Positions 45,933-54,982 of a stretch of 64,000 nucleotides of DNA are shown here, one piece after another (the first letter of the stretch is position 1; every line of letters begins with the position of its first letter). The notes under the pieces were generated by a model. The model was given only the letters and a program-made list of their open reading frames with translations, searched no databases and had not been told where the DNA came from. The translations under genes were made by a program, and so were the position numbers. The DNA is from an uncultured Granulosicoccaceae bacterium (GTDB lineage Bacteria; Pseudomonadota; Gammaproteobacteria; Granulosicoccales; Granulosicoccaceae): positions 1-64,000 of the forward strand of contig CAKZUP010000009.1 of assembly GCA_937922945.1 (NCBI GenBank), written 5' to 3'.

Positions 45933-46011
45933 AACCAAGAAAGCGCTATCTTGGTTTTTAACCGGCAATTAGCGCTTTATTTTAGGGCGCTCGCACCTAT
46001 ATAGTGCGAGC
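45933..46011. promoter_or_regulatory. Two inverted repeats upstream of amt
   Basis: AACCAAGA (45933-45940) pairs with TCTTGGTT (45949-45956) and is followed by T residues on the plus strand. GCTCGCAC (45989-45996) pairs with GTGCGAGC (46004-46011) around CTATATA; its GCAC-N7-GTGC core resembles an NtrC-binding site. They lie about 145-220 bases before the amt start. The second could instead be the terminator of the M48 gene, whose stop is 71 bases away. Confidence 0.5.
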
Positions 46012-46081
46012 CAGTGGCAGGATAAGGCTGACTTATAAACCAGATTACTTTGGCTGCATGGAGTCAGCAGTACAACAGTAA

Positions 46082-47281
46082 TTAGTCAGGCTCTAGATCT
46101 TGCTCGATGGTTTGGGCCACAAAGGTACGTGAGATACCCAATCCATCGGCAATTTGATTCAGCACATCCTGCTCTGCATTTACCACAGCACCATCAGCCA
46201 TAGCAATAACACAAAGATCCCGGATTACCTGCATGCATTGAGTATCTGTGCAGTTTTCTTTTGCCCGTTCAATTCGCTGTGGAAGTTGTTCCTTAATACG
46301 CTGTGGATTTAACTTGTCGCTGTATTCACCTTTCTCGAAGAACTTCTCAAACGCCGCTATCTCTTCATCTGAAATACCATTAGCCGAATTCGCAACGACT
46401 ATTGAACCTGCGAACAATAAATGCCGCATAGCTATAGCAGTATCTGTTTTTGCATCGAGGTAGCTAGGTTCCATCAGACTCATTAGCCTTTGCACACCCA
46501 CGTCGAGTTCGTCTAGTGATGTGCCAGACTTATCCATCAAATTTGACGCAAAAAACAAACGCAGCGCTTTCACACGTAACGGACTAAACGGATGCGTTGA
46601 AAACCAATCGCCTTCCGGCGCACCCTGCCCCGGTTCATCATGAGCCGCTTGCATATCATCGACTTGCTGCAAAAATTCATCTAATTCAAACTTAACGGTA
46701 TTGCCGGTTAAACCAGACGCCAACTTGAATAATCCACTGGCGACACTGTGAAAATCCTGAGCACAATAAGCGCCCGCCCTGTCGGCTGAAATTTCGGCGT
46801 TACGGGACCAGGCAAACAACTTCAAAGCCAGCTTGGGATCGGGCCTGCTTCGCCCTTTCACGATATAGCCAATTGGGATGGCGTGATGGTTGTAGACATG
46901 ATGACCGAATTCATGCCCCATAACGAACTGTAATTCTTTTGGGGTAAAGCTCTCTAACAGCGCAGAAGAAAACATGACATACAAACGCCCCTCTTCCGGC
47001 TTGAAACACATTGCGTTAAATTGCGGGCTCGCATAAACGTACAACTCTAACGGTATATCCATAGATAAACGCTCGATGCATTCATCGGATAATTTATAAA
47101 TGTCCGGCGCCATTTTACGGCTCAAACGTACAGACGTTGACAACAATCGTCTTCGTAAACCAGTTGGTCCTTCGGCTTCGTGCTCTTCTAATGCATCGTT
47201 TACGCGTTTAACCGTTTTGTCTTCAAGCAAAGCATCAGATTGGGCTTTGTCATTACGGTATCGAAGATCGTCGGCATGCAC
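46082..47281 (-). CDS. M48-family metallopeptidase with C-terminal TerB-like domain
   Basis: I start the gene at GTG 47281, because GAGGAG lies seven bases upstream; the product is 399 residues. The zinc motif is HEFGH at about residues 123-127 (VMGHEFGHHVYNHH), with a downstream Glu in AEISADRAG. No membrane helix is present, unlike HtpX or Ste24, so it is probably soluble in the cytoplasm. From about residue 285 the protein has a TerB-like helical domain (LCVIAMADGAVVNAEQ). The fusion is uncommon in my knowledge. Its target is unknown. It is downstream of the EAL gene on the same strand, with a gap of 189 bases. Confidence 0.8.
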   Translation of the reverse strand: MHADDLRYRNDKAQSDALLEDKTVKRVNDALEEHEAEGPTGLRRRLLSTSVRLSRKMAPDIYKLSDECIERLSMDIPLELYVYASPQFNAMCFKPEEGRLYVMFSSALLESFTPKELQFVMGHEFGHHVYNHHAIPIGYIVKGRSRPDPKLALKLFAWSRNAEISADRAGAYCAQDFHSVASGLFKLASGLTGNTVKFELDEFLQQVDDMQAAHDEPGQGAPEGDWFSTHPFSPLRVKALRLFFASNLMDKSGTSLDELDVGVQRLMSLMEPSYLDAKTDTAIAMRHLLFAGSIVVANSANGISDEEIAAFEKFFEKGEYSDKLNPQRIKEQLPQRIERAKENCTDTQCMQVIRDLCVIAMADGAVVNAEQDVLNQIADGLGISRTFVAQTIEQDLEPD

Positions 47282-47470
47282 AGGCAGGCTCCTCAAGATA
47301 GTGTATTAAGTGCTTAATGCGGGTTTCTTGTAAGTCGAATACTAATGATTAGAGACGACTATTATTACTGAAGTTCAATCTGGCTTATTGTTATTGTTAG
47401 TGTTCCGGGCTATTTTTAACATGCAGACCAACCAAACAGGTACAGCATTAAAATAGCACCTTTGCATCGC

Positions 47471-48646
47471 TCAATGTTTAAGCAGCAGCGAACTTTCTAA
47501 TTTATGCAACAAAGAAATTACTTGATTTACCAGTAAATCCATTCTGGTTACTGCCATCTCCAAATCGTATTTTTCATCATTAACGTTACGCCTATCCAGA
47601 ATGCTTTGAGTTAACCCGTATAACTCACGGATCGGTTGTTCCAGAGAATCGAACGAAGCAGTTCCGCGCAACTGTTGGCCCACTCCAAAATACCAGCTTC
47701 CCAGCCGGGAGGCTTCCAGTCTTTCACTGATGTCCGGGTCTATCACTGACGGTAAACATGCGTTTGCACCAACACGCGCACAATAGATCACATCGAACAG
47801 GCATTTCCTGTGATGAAGCACATTATGAACAGCCTGATGAATACGACCGATTTGTGAACCATCAAATTCATGTGACTTTGATGCGAATGTTTTGAGCGCA
47901 TCCAGAGACAACGGATGACTGATGTAAAACCCTTGCGCCTCCTCACAACCGTTTGCCATAAGAAAATGATAAGTCGCACTGGACTCTATACCTTCAGCCA
48001 CTGATGTCATGCGCAGTTCACGCGCCATCGATATGGATGCTTTTACAACATTTAAGTTTTGCCGCGATGTACCCATGCGTCTAACCACACCTTGATCGAG
48101 CTTCAGAGCTGAAAAGGGCAATTGACTGAGCCGATCAATGGAGGAATACCCCGTTCCAAAATCGTCCATGAGTACGTCAATGCCCAGCTCTGTCAGACGG
48201 ATAATATCTTCACGAATTTGATCAAAGCTACCCATTACCGCACTTTCAGTGATTTCTATTTGTAAATCACTTGGTTTGATGGCGTTTTTTTCTAAGTATG
48301 TTTTTATCTGCTCACTGATAGTTTGAGACTGAAGGTCGTTTGGAGCAACGTTCATAGACAAAGACAGATCGAGCCCGATGTTACGCAATTCCTGTGAGGC
48401 ATTTACCACCTGATCGAGCAACATCACCGTGATGTCGTGAAGTAAACCACTGCTTTCCGCCAAAGGTATAAACACATTGGGTGGAATGATGTCACCCTCG
48501 CCCACATTCCAGCGGACTAACGCCTCGGCACCGATTACGTTTCCCGTAAGCAGATTAACTTTCGGTTGGTAATAAAGAATAAGCTCGTTATTCTCAATAG
48601 CACGTTCAAGTGCTTGTTGAGTGAGTCCGGATTGCATAGACCGCAC
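47471..48646 (-). CDS. EAL-domain c-di-GMP phosphodiesterase with a C-terminal CZB-like domain
   Basis: The 391-residue protein has a complete EAL domain: EAL at 41-43 (GAEALVRW), Asn99, Glu131 (EITES), DDFGTGYSS at 161, Lys182 (LKLDQ), Glu218 (AEGIES) and Gln238. All residues for metal binding and hydrolysis of c-di-GMP are kept. The last 130 residues form a helical domain (VHNVLHHRKCLFDVI; ASRLGSWYFGVG; SLEQPIRELYGL) like the zinc-binding CZB domain, but the CxLG and ExPHxxVH ligands read SRLG and EQPIRELY. The start is GTG at 48646, one base overlapping the DUF349 stop, or ATG at 48637. No membrane segment is seen. Confidence 0.82.
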   Translation of the reverse strand: MRSMQSGLTQQALERAIENNELILYYQPKVNLLTGNVIGAEALVRWNVGEGDIIPPNVFIPLAESSGLLHDITVMLLDQVVNASQELRNIGLDLSLSMNVAPNDLQSQTISEQIKTYLEKNAIKPSDLQIEITESAVMGSFDQIREDIIRLTELGIDVLMDDFGTGYSSIDRLSQLPFSALKLDQGVVRRMGTSRQNLNVVKASISMARELRMTSVAEGIESSATYHFLMANGCEEAQGFYISHPLSLDALKTFASKSHEFDGSQIGRIHQAVHNVLHHRKCLFDVIYCARVGANACLPSVIDPDISERLEASRLGSWYFGVGQQLRGTASFDSLEQPIRELYGLTQSILDRRNVNDEKYDLEMAVTRMDLLVNQVISLLHKLESSLLLKH

Positions 48647-51465
48647 TACTGATTGCTGGCACTGAGGAAACGGGATTGCAATGTATCTTTCAGAGACTGC
48701 TTCACCGGTCCTGACGCATACCAGTCAATCGCCAACTGCTTAAGTTCTGCGCGCTTATCAACGACAGAAGAAGATGTCATACCCTCGCGTAAATTTTCCA
48801 GCTGATACTGCATCCGAAGTGCTTTATCTTCAGCGGGTGTATCTTTGTCTGCCAGAATCTCCATTCTGATCAGGATTTGACGCCGTACTTTTTCATTCTC
48901 GTCGTAGTCGAACTGAGTGTTGTTTTCCAGATGCTTCAGCGCGGCCTCACGCCTTGCTACCAATTTGCCAAGCATTTCTCGAGCTATACTCGATTCTGAA
49001 TTTTCCCATGCATGTTTGACATCGTCGCGCAATGTATCGGTGTTATTTTCAGGCGACTCAACCGCAATTTCAAGCTGCTCGCACAACTCAACCAGCCGAA
49101 CCACTTCGTTTGCTTCGGCTTTTACTCGTTGCTTCTTAGCGTTCTCCTGCATTTTAGAACACGCATCCAGCGCACCACGAAAATCCCGAATGAGAAACTT
49201 CTTTTCTTTTTCAGGAAAATCTGCCAGCGATTGAAATTCTGTTTGCAGCGCTTGTACTTGCTGGTCGTCACTTTCAGATGATCTGGAGATTTTCCTTAGC
49301 TCTTTAATAATGTCACGCGCTCGGAAGACGTGCCCCATACTCGCCTGATACTGCTCTCGCTTTTGCTCATGCTGATGTTTGTAAATGACTTTGCAATGCG
49401 AATTAAACTCTTCCCATAAAGCCTGATCATCTTTTCTACGAACAATACCCACTTGCTTCCAGGCACTTTGCAAACGCTTGGCCTGATTGGCTGAGTGCTG
49501 ATTGATATCCGCTTCAGCCAGCTTTTTAATTTTTTCTATTAATTCCTGTTTTTCCAGTACATTGGCATCGTACTGTTCAGACAGTTTCTCGTCGAAGGGT
49601 TTTAGTACGTCTGAAAAACGCTGCTCCAACGCTCTGTCTGGTTTTCTATCCGGCACACGATTATTACTCCAATCGCGCTTTGCGTTGTTCACTGTCCGTT
49701 GTATCGCTTTCCAATCAGGCGCATCCCAATCGATCGCTTTAAACTCTTGCTCAAGCTTATCGCACAACGCTTTTTTCGCATTCAGTTTGGCTTCACGCTG
49801 CTCCTGCTTCTCGGCAAAGTACGCCTTACAAGGTTCGTATGCGGTATCACCCGCTGTTTTAAATCTTGTCCAGAGATCATTCGATGCACGACTAGCACCC
49901 AGGCTTTTCCATTGGGCTTGATAGGTTTTTATTTCCTTCGCCAGCGCTTCAGGTTTTAATTCTTTTGCGGGCAAGGCCTCCATGGCATCGCATAGCGCTT
50001 CCAATTTTGGTCTGGCCGCAAAGTCTTGCCAATCGGCCATTTCATCGAGTTGTTTTTCTGCTCTTAGTAGCTTGTCTGAGAACTGACTTCGCTCGGCAGG
50101 TTCCATCGCATCGACTTTCTTTTGCAATCTGCGAAACATACTACTCGCTGGGCCCCACTTACCATCGGTAACGGTTGCTGCTAAAGCGGCAAATTGCTTA
50201 TGCGTAGCTTTTGCTCTATCGAGAGATTCTTGCTTGGCTTTCTCCAAACGGTTTTCAAGTGCTGTTGCGTGTGCTTTTAATTCAGCAATATAAGCGCACT
50301 GTTCAACATTGATACCCGGTAAAACAGACTGTGTGTCCAGTAGCGCCTGAACGCGTTTTGTTCGATCTTTGATAGCGCCAGGGCGTCCTTTCGACAACTC
50401 GAATGGCGGATTGAATAACACACCCACCGATTTTGCATGCGCAAGCACTTTTTCGCTGTCACTCCCGGCCGCAATAGGTTCGGCGTATTCAAACTTATCA
50501 AGCTCTTCCAGCTTTACCTCTTTCAACGCCAGCAACAAAGCGTCGCGTGCGGGATCTGGCTTGGCAGGTGTTACCTCGACCGCCGCCGTACTAACCTTTT
50601 CGGCTGAAACTTCTGATGGCGGATTGGATTGGCTTGCATCCGAGGATGGGGTTACAACCGGTTCAGCCGATAATTTTTCTGCCTTGGCTTTATCGTCGTG
50701 TTCTTTAATGACTTCGCTGACTTTCTGACTTGCAGCTGCAAACTGAGGTTCATCATTTGCGCGATACTCCGTACCGACCGATTCCCACTTGGCTTTTAAT
50801 GCTGCATAGCGACCGGCATACTGTGGAGACCAAACGCTCTCGGACAAAGACACCATGGAGTTAAGCGTAGACACAACCAGCTCTTGAGCTGCCGTTTTTT
50901 CCGCTTCCAGAGCAGCTCTTTCATCCAGTCCAGACTGTAATAGCTTCGCTACCTCTTTATCGCGAGATCGGCACGCGACTAAGGCCGCCTTTATGTTGTT
51001 ATCGTCTTTCAACTGTTTGGCACAGGTCACGCGTACATCATGAAATCGCGTCTGCTCAAGCACGCCAAGTAATGCCGATTCATCGGTGATTCTTGCCAAT
51101 GCGGCAGTACGAATTGACTCGCTGCTACTGTTGGCTGCCAATAGCGGTGCGTAAACAGACGCCTGTTTGTTCAGTAGCGCTTCTGCTTCTGAATCTGTTA
51201 TGGCACTTTCAAGCGATAACTGGGTTATACGAGATTCAATCGAACCAGCCATCGCTGGTTGCGCATCAAGTACGCGCTGTAACACAGACACACTGGAGAG
51301 GTTAGCAATGGCAGCAGCACGCACCGATTCATCAGTATCGGTACTGGCCATACGTTCAATTAGCAGCTGATGTTCAGGCGAGTTACTGTCCATCGAATCC
51401 AGACTCGCTATTCGAACTTCGGGGTCTTTATGTGTGTGACGATCGGGCTTAAGAAAATTTTTCAC
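48646..51465 (-). CDS. Large DUF349-repeat protein with N-terminal HEAT-like repeats
   Basis: The 939-residue cytoplasmic protein has HEAT-like helical pairs at the start (PEVRIASLDSM, ESVRAAAIANL, ESIRTAALARI). An acidic, proline-rich linker follows (about residues 265-310), then a long series of DUF349 helical modules with repeated W-x-x-hydrophobic motifs (AQWKSLGASR, AWKQVGIVRRKDD). DUF349 proteins are widespread and their role is unknown. Its stop overlaps the EAL gene start by one base, which couples the two and hints at a link with c-di-GMP signalling. Confidence 0.82.
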   Translation of the reverse strand: MKNFLKPDRHTHKDPEVRIASLDSMDSNSPEHQLLIERMASTDTDESVRAAAIANLSSVSVLQRVLDAQPAMAGSIESRITQLSLESAITDSEAEALLNKQASVYAPLLAANSSSESIRTAALARITDESALLGVLEQTRFHDVRVTCAKQLKDDNNIKAALVACRSRDKEVAKLLQSGLDERAALEAEKTAAQELVVSTLNSMVSLSESVWSPQYAGRYAALKAKWESVGTEYRANDEPQFAAASQKVSEVIKEHDDKAKAEKLSAEPVVTPSSDASQSNPPSEVSAEKVSTAAVEVTPAKPDPARDALLLALKEVKLEELDKFEYAEPIAAGSDSEKVLAHAKSVGVLFNPPFELSKGRPGAIKDRTKRVQALLDTQSVLPGINVEQCAYIAELKAHATALENRLEKAKQESLDRAKATHKQFAALAATVTDGKWGPASSMFRRLQKKVDAMEPAERSQFSDKLLRAEKQLDEMADWQDFAARPKLEALCDAMEALPAKELKPEALAKEIKTYQAQWKSLGASRASNDLWTRFKTAGDTAYEPCKAYFAEKQEQREAKLNAKKALCDKLEQEFKAIDWDAPDWKAIQRTVNNAKRDWSNNRVPDRKPDRALEQRFSDVLKPFDEKLSEQYDANVLEKQELIEKIKKLAEADINQHSANQAKRLQSAWKQVGIVRRKDDQALWEEFNSHCKVIYKHQHEQKREQYQASMGHVFRARDIIKELRKISRSSESDDQQVQALQTEFQSLADFPEKEKKFLIRDFRGALDACSKMQENAKKQRVKAEANEVVRLVELCEQLEIAVESPENNTDTLRDDVKHAWENSESSIAREMLGKLVARREAALKHLENNTQFDYDENEKVRRQILIRMEILADKDTPAEDKALRMQYQLENLREGMTSSSVVDKRAELKQLAIDWYASGPVKQSLKDTLQSRFLSASNQ

Positions 51466-51534
51466 GCGTGAAGTACTGGCAGGCTTGGAAACGATAGTTA
51501 ACCACAGTATAACAAGTGCTTAACACTGATTTCG

Positions 51535-53688
51535 CTAAACACGCCGTTTCAGACGACAATTTACCCGTATTAGCGCCGATATGAGCAACGTGAGCACCAA
51601 AAAGCCTGAGATAAATCCACCACCAACCCGAACACTGGCAACGCCATCAGACGACGCTACGGGCTGCTCAGAACCGTTATTGCCTTCCGATTGACCCTCT
51701 CCCCCAGCATTTGAGACAGTCTCGGGAGAATCAGGTACGTTTTGTTCAGGTGAAGCATTGTCAATAGTTTGATCTGTGTCGCGATAAACCAACGTGTAAT
51801 CGCTACGGTTCGCACCGCTCACCGAAATGTATAACTGGCTTCCCACCTCCGTATTAAGCCGGCACACGGCGCCGGATTCTGAACTTACATCGGCGGTACA
51901 CAATACGGTTGGCGATTGCGTTTGATCATTAAAGCTACTGGCAGAAACACGTAAGCGCGTGGCAGGCAACGCATTCAACTCAATTTCAATCGCTTGCTGC
52001 GTTGGCTGGGTTAAGTAGGTATCAAGCGCATCGACTTCCAATGTAGATTTAACCAACTGCTGTGAACCAATCAGTGGCTGACCGACTTTGATCATAGAAC
52101 CTTCAGATGGCACACCATTTTCATCTACAACAAACAACAGGTAATGACCAGGTGGCGCAACGTTTCTCGACTCTGGCATTGTCAATGTTAGTCTTCTGTT
52201 TGATTGCGTAAAGCTTAATGGCACCAAACGTTGATCTTGATTCTCCGAATGTGTAACCGAGCCAATTTTTATTAAATGGGCTTTCGATATTGCCTCATTA
52301 TGATCAACGCTGATAAACATCGATTTTGCATAATCGGCAGCAGTAGGTACGGACGCCAACGCCGGCCGTGTCGCAAGCGTTCCATCCGCATTAAACAAAT
52401 ACGGCGGACTAAATATTTCGGCATTGCGCTCTTCATAACCAAGCGCATAACAATCACCACAAATACCACCGCCGGCCGATAATACCTTGCCATCGGGTAA
52501 GAGCATCGCGATGGAATGATACTGCCGGTCGGTTGGTATCGTATTGAGCTCTGTCCATCGACCAGTGTCCGGCTGCCACAACTCCGGCACCATTACCGGC
52601 GCTGTCGGGCTAAAGTATTGAGCCCCATCGCTATTACCGCCTGTTGCTAAAACAGAACCGTCTGCGAGTATGGTGAGATTGTGTTGCCGTCGTCCATTAA
52701 ACAACGGTGTTGTGTCTGTGGTTTGTCGAGTAGCTGTATCGATGACCACGGCGGTGTTTAAACCTTGTCCACCACCTGCAACCAATATTTTTCCTGTTGT
52801 ATACATGGCATAGCTGCCATAGTCACGATTCTCAACCGAGTCACGTGTGGTTTGTGCGGTATAGCGTCCACTATTTTCCGTCTCTATATCCAACAGTAAA
52901 TTAGAAGGGCCGAATGATAGAACCGAGCCTTCGGGAGTTTGTTGCAACCATTGGTAATCGCCTGTGAGCTCTATCGGATAAGAGCCGCTCAATGCACGCC
53001 AGGTTTGGTCAAACTGAAAAACCTCACCTAAAGGAGATGGCTCATAGGTTCCACCTAGAGTAAGCATTTCTCCGTTTGCCAGCGCTGCCACCGACGAGTA
53101 CCAGCGTGGTGCATTCATGTTTACGGTGCGATGCCACGTGTTGGTAACAGGGTTGTAGATATTACTGTTTGCCAAAGGACCGTTTGCACCGGCCCGACCA
53201 CCGTCTCCACCAGCAAACAGAATTCGACCGTCCCATAAATGAGCAGAGCCTGCGCAAAACAAATCGGTATCGGTGTCGTTGTTGGTTTGCTGATGCGTAT
53301 CCGCAATGGGGTCCCACAACGTAACGCGCGTGGTGTAGTTGTCGGTGGTATGCGGATCGTCGTCGGAGTCATCAGGTGTTGCATCCCAGGCAAGCACCTT
53401 TCCATTTGGTAGCAACGCTGCATGTACTGCCACCAACGGCCAATCGTATACTGCTGACCATTGGCCGCCAATGGAAGGGTTAATGGTGGGCACCGGCGCA
53501 TCGCGCACAATGTCACTGGCAGCTATCGGCGAAGACGCCGCAGGTGCAACCATACTTATTAGTGGTCCGGTGTTGGGTTCGTCAGCATGCTCATCGCCGT
53601 GAGCTTGCGCTTTAGTTGTATACCCAAGCGCCGCAACGAGCGGTAGCCAAGCCAATAAAACGGTTTTTGAAAGTTCAGGTAAGGTCAT
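51535..53688 (-). CDS. Galactose-oxidase-like copper radical oxidase with C-terminal sorting signal
   Basis: The 717-residue secreted protein has a signal peptide ending KAQA, a Kelch-type beta-propeller (about residues 75-440) and an early-set domain (about 445-545, DUF1929). All five active-site residues of galactose/glyoxal oxidases are found: Cys145 (LFCAG), Tyr197 (RWYSS), Tyr390-His391 (RQYHSIAMLLPDG) and His480 (SVTHSENQDQR). It should form the Tyr-Cys cofactor and oxidise an alcohol or aldehyde to make hydrogen peroxide. A C-terminal extension of about 170 residues ends in GGGFISGFLVLTLLI and RLKRRV, a GlyGly-CTERM-like tail. The natural substrate is unknown. Confidence 0.87.
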   Translation of the reverse strand: MTLPELSKTVLLAWLPLVAALGYTTKAQAHGDEHADEPNTGPLISMVAPAASSPIAASDIVRDAPVPTINPSIGGQWSAVYDWPLVAVHAALLPNGKVLAWDATPDDSDDDPHTTDNYTTRVTLWDPIADTHQQTNNDTDTDLFCAGSAHLWDGRILFAGGDGGRAGANGPLANSNIYNPVTNTWHRTVNMNAPRWYSSVAALANGEMLTLGGTYEPSPLGEVFQFDQTWRALSGSYPIELTGDYQWLQQTPEGSVLSFGPSNLLLDIETENSGRYTAQTTRDSVENRDYGSYAMYTTGKILVAGGGQGLNTAVVIDTATRQTTDTTPLFNGRRQHNLTILADGSVLATGGNSDGAQYFSPTAPVMVPELWQPDTGRWTELNTIPTDRQYHSIAMLLPDGKVLSAGGGICGDCYALGYEERNAEIFSPPYLFNADGTLATRPALASVPTAADYAKSMFISVDHNEAISKAHLIKIGSVTHSENQDQRLVPLSFTQSNRRLTLTMPESRNVAPPGHYLLFVVDENGVPSEGSMIKVGQPLIGSQQLVKSTLEVDALDTYLTQPTQQAIEIELNALPATRLRVSASSFNDQTQSPTVLCTADVSSESGAVCRLNTEVGSQLYISVSGANRSDYTLVYRDTDQTIDNASPEQNVPDSPETVSNAGGEGQSEGNNGSEQPVASSDGVASVRVGGGFISGFLVLTLLISALIRVNCRLKRRV

Positions 53689-53952
53689 TTTTTTATATCG
53701 TTTGTAGCGCTTTTTCGCACACCGATTCCACTTGGTTCAGTCGAGGCCCGTTTGTTGGGATCCAAGCTTGAAACCCAAGTATGAGAACCAAGTCTGATTG
53801 TAATCTTGCAAGCCACGATCCATCGCGCTGAGAAGCTTACCCCGATAACCGAACCGGATATCAACAGCATGGCAAAACTGTCGGTTTTGACATAAGGATT
53901 TGAGCAATTGCCCACAAAGCCGGGTTGCAGCATTGAAACCGGACGCTAGTCG

Positions 53953-54954
53953 ATGTTTCAACCCGTTAGCGATGCTGATTTCGGCCGATACCTTACTCTA
54001 CAACGACCTGATCAATTGCGCCTTATGAATAACACAGCTCAGACTCTTCCAGTAAAAGCCTTTGGCAACGTATCGCAGGTGTTTGAGCAGCTAGAGAGCA
54101 TACTACTCGGCAAACGAGACCAGCTTGAGCTGGCGATGGCCTGCATGCTGGCAAAAGGTCATCTGCTCATCGAGGACGTTCCAGGTACAGGTAAAACGAC
54201 GCTGGCACAGGCGCTGGGCGTCAGCATGGGCCTGGACTGGAAACGCGTGCAATTCACCAGCGACCTATTGCCAGCCGACGTTGTGGGTGTATCGGTTTTC
54301 AATAGTCATTCACAATCATTCGACTTCCGGCCCGGCCCGGTTTTCACATCGGTTCTGCTTGCAGACGAAATTAATCGTGCGCCGCCAAAGGCACAAAGCG
54401 CATTGCTTGAGGCCATGGAAGAACGGCAAGTATCCGTTGACGGAAACACCCACCCTCTGCCGGATGAATTCTTTGTTATTGCCACGCAGAATCCGGTAGA
54501 GCAGCTTGGCGCATTCCCACTACCTGAATCCCAGTTGGATCGCTTTCTGGTTGGACTCGCGCTGGGATACCCTGATCCCGCCACCGAACGGGCGCTAATG
54601 GAAGACGGCGACAAACGCTCACTGATCGCAAACCTTGAACCTGTCGGTTCGGTACAGCAACTTCGACAATGGAGTGAAGAGGCCAACGCGGTGCACGTTT
54701 CAGAATCGTTGTACGACTACATACTGGCATTGCTTCTGCGCTCGCGCGAAAACGGCAACGGCTTGAGTTCACGCGCTGGTTTGAATCTGGTTCGTTTATG
54801 TAAAGCCCTTGCCTATATCAACCAACGAGACCATGTGCTCCCCGATGATGTGCTTCGCGCGTTCCCTGCTATGGCGGGTCACCGCCTTACCGGTAGAGTG
54901 AGTACTGGCCAGGCAGCGGCCATGGATATACTCAACACCGTTCCCGCGCCTTAA
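53953..54954 (+). CDS. MoxR-family AAA+ ATPase
   Basis: The 333-residue protein has Walker A in DVPGTGKTTLAQAL, Walker B in FTSVLLADEINRAPPKAQ, sensor 1 in FFVIATQNPVEQLG and the lid segment FPLPESQLDRFLVGL. It is a cytoplasmic chaperone-like ATPase that works with DUF58 and transglutaminase-like proteins. Start is uncertain between ATG 53953 and ATG 54025; the first 24 residues look unlike the family. It heads the three-gene operon of MoxR, DUF58 and TgpA-like proteins, which is a standard order. Confidence 0.9.
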   Translation: MFQPVSDADFGRYLTLQRPDQLRLMNNTAQTLPVKAFGNVSQVFEQLESILLGKRDQLELAMACMLAKGHLLIEDVPGTGKTTLAQALGVSMGLDWKRVQFTSDLLPADVVGVSVFNSHSQSFDFRPGPVFTSVLLADEINRAPPKAQSALLEAMEERQVSVDGNTHPLPDEFFVIATQNPVEQLGAFPLPESQLDRFLVGLALGYPDPATERALMEDGDKRSLIANLEPVGSVQQLRQWSEEANAVHVSESLYDYILALLLRSRENGNGLSSRAGLNLVRLCKALAYINQRDHVLPDDVLRAFPAMAGHRLTGRVSTGQAAAMDILNTVPAP

Positions 54955-54982
54955 AAACACGCACTCGGCGAACCGAATACGC

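Noticed and set aside
45790-46081. Sigma-54 promoter for amt
   Set aside because: I looked for GG and GC at -24/-12 spacing on the minus strand and found no convincing match.
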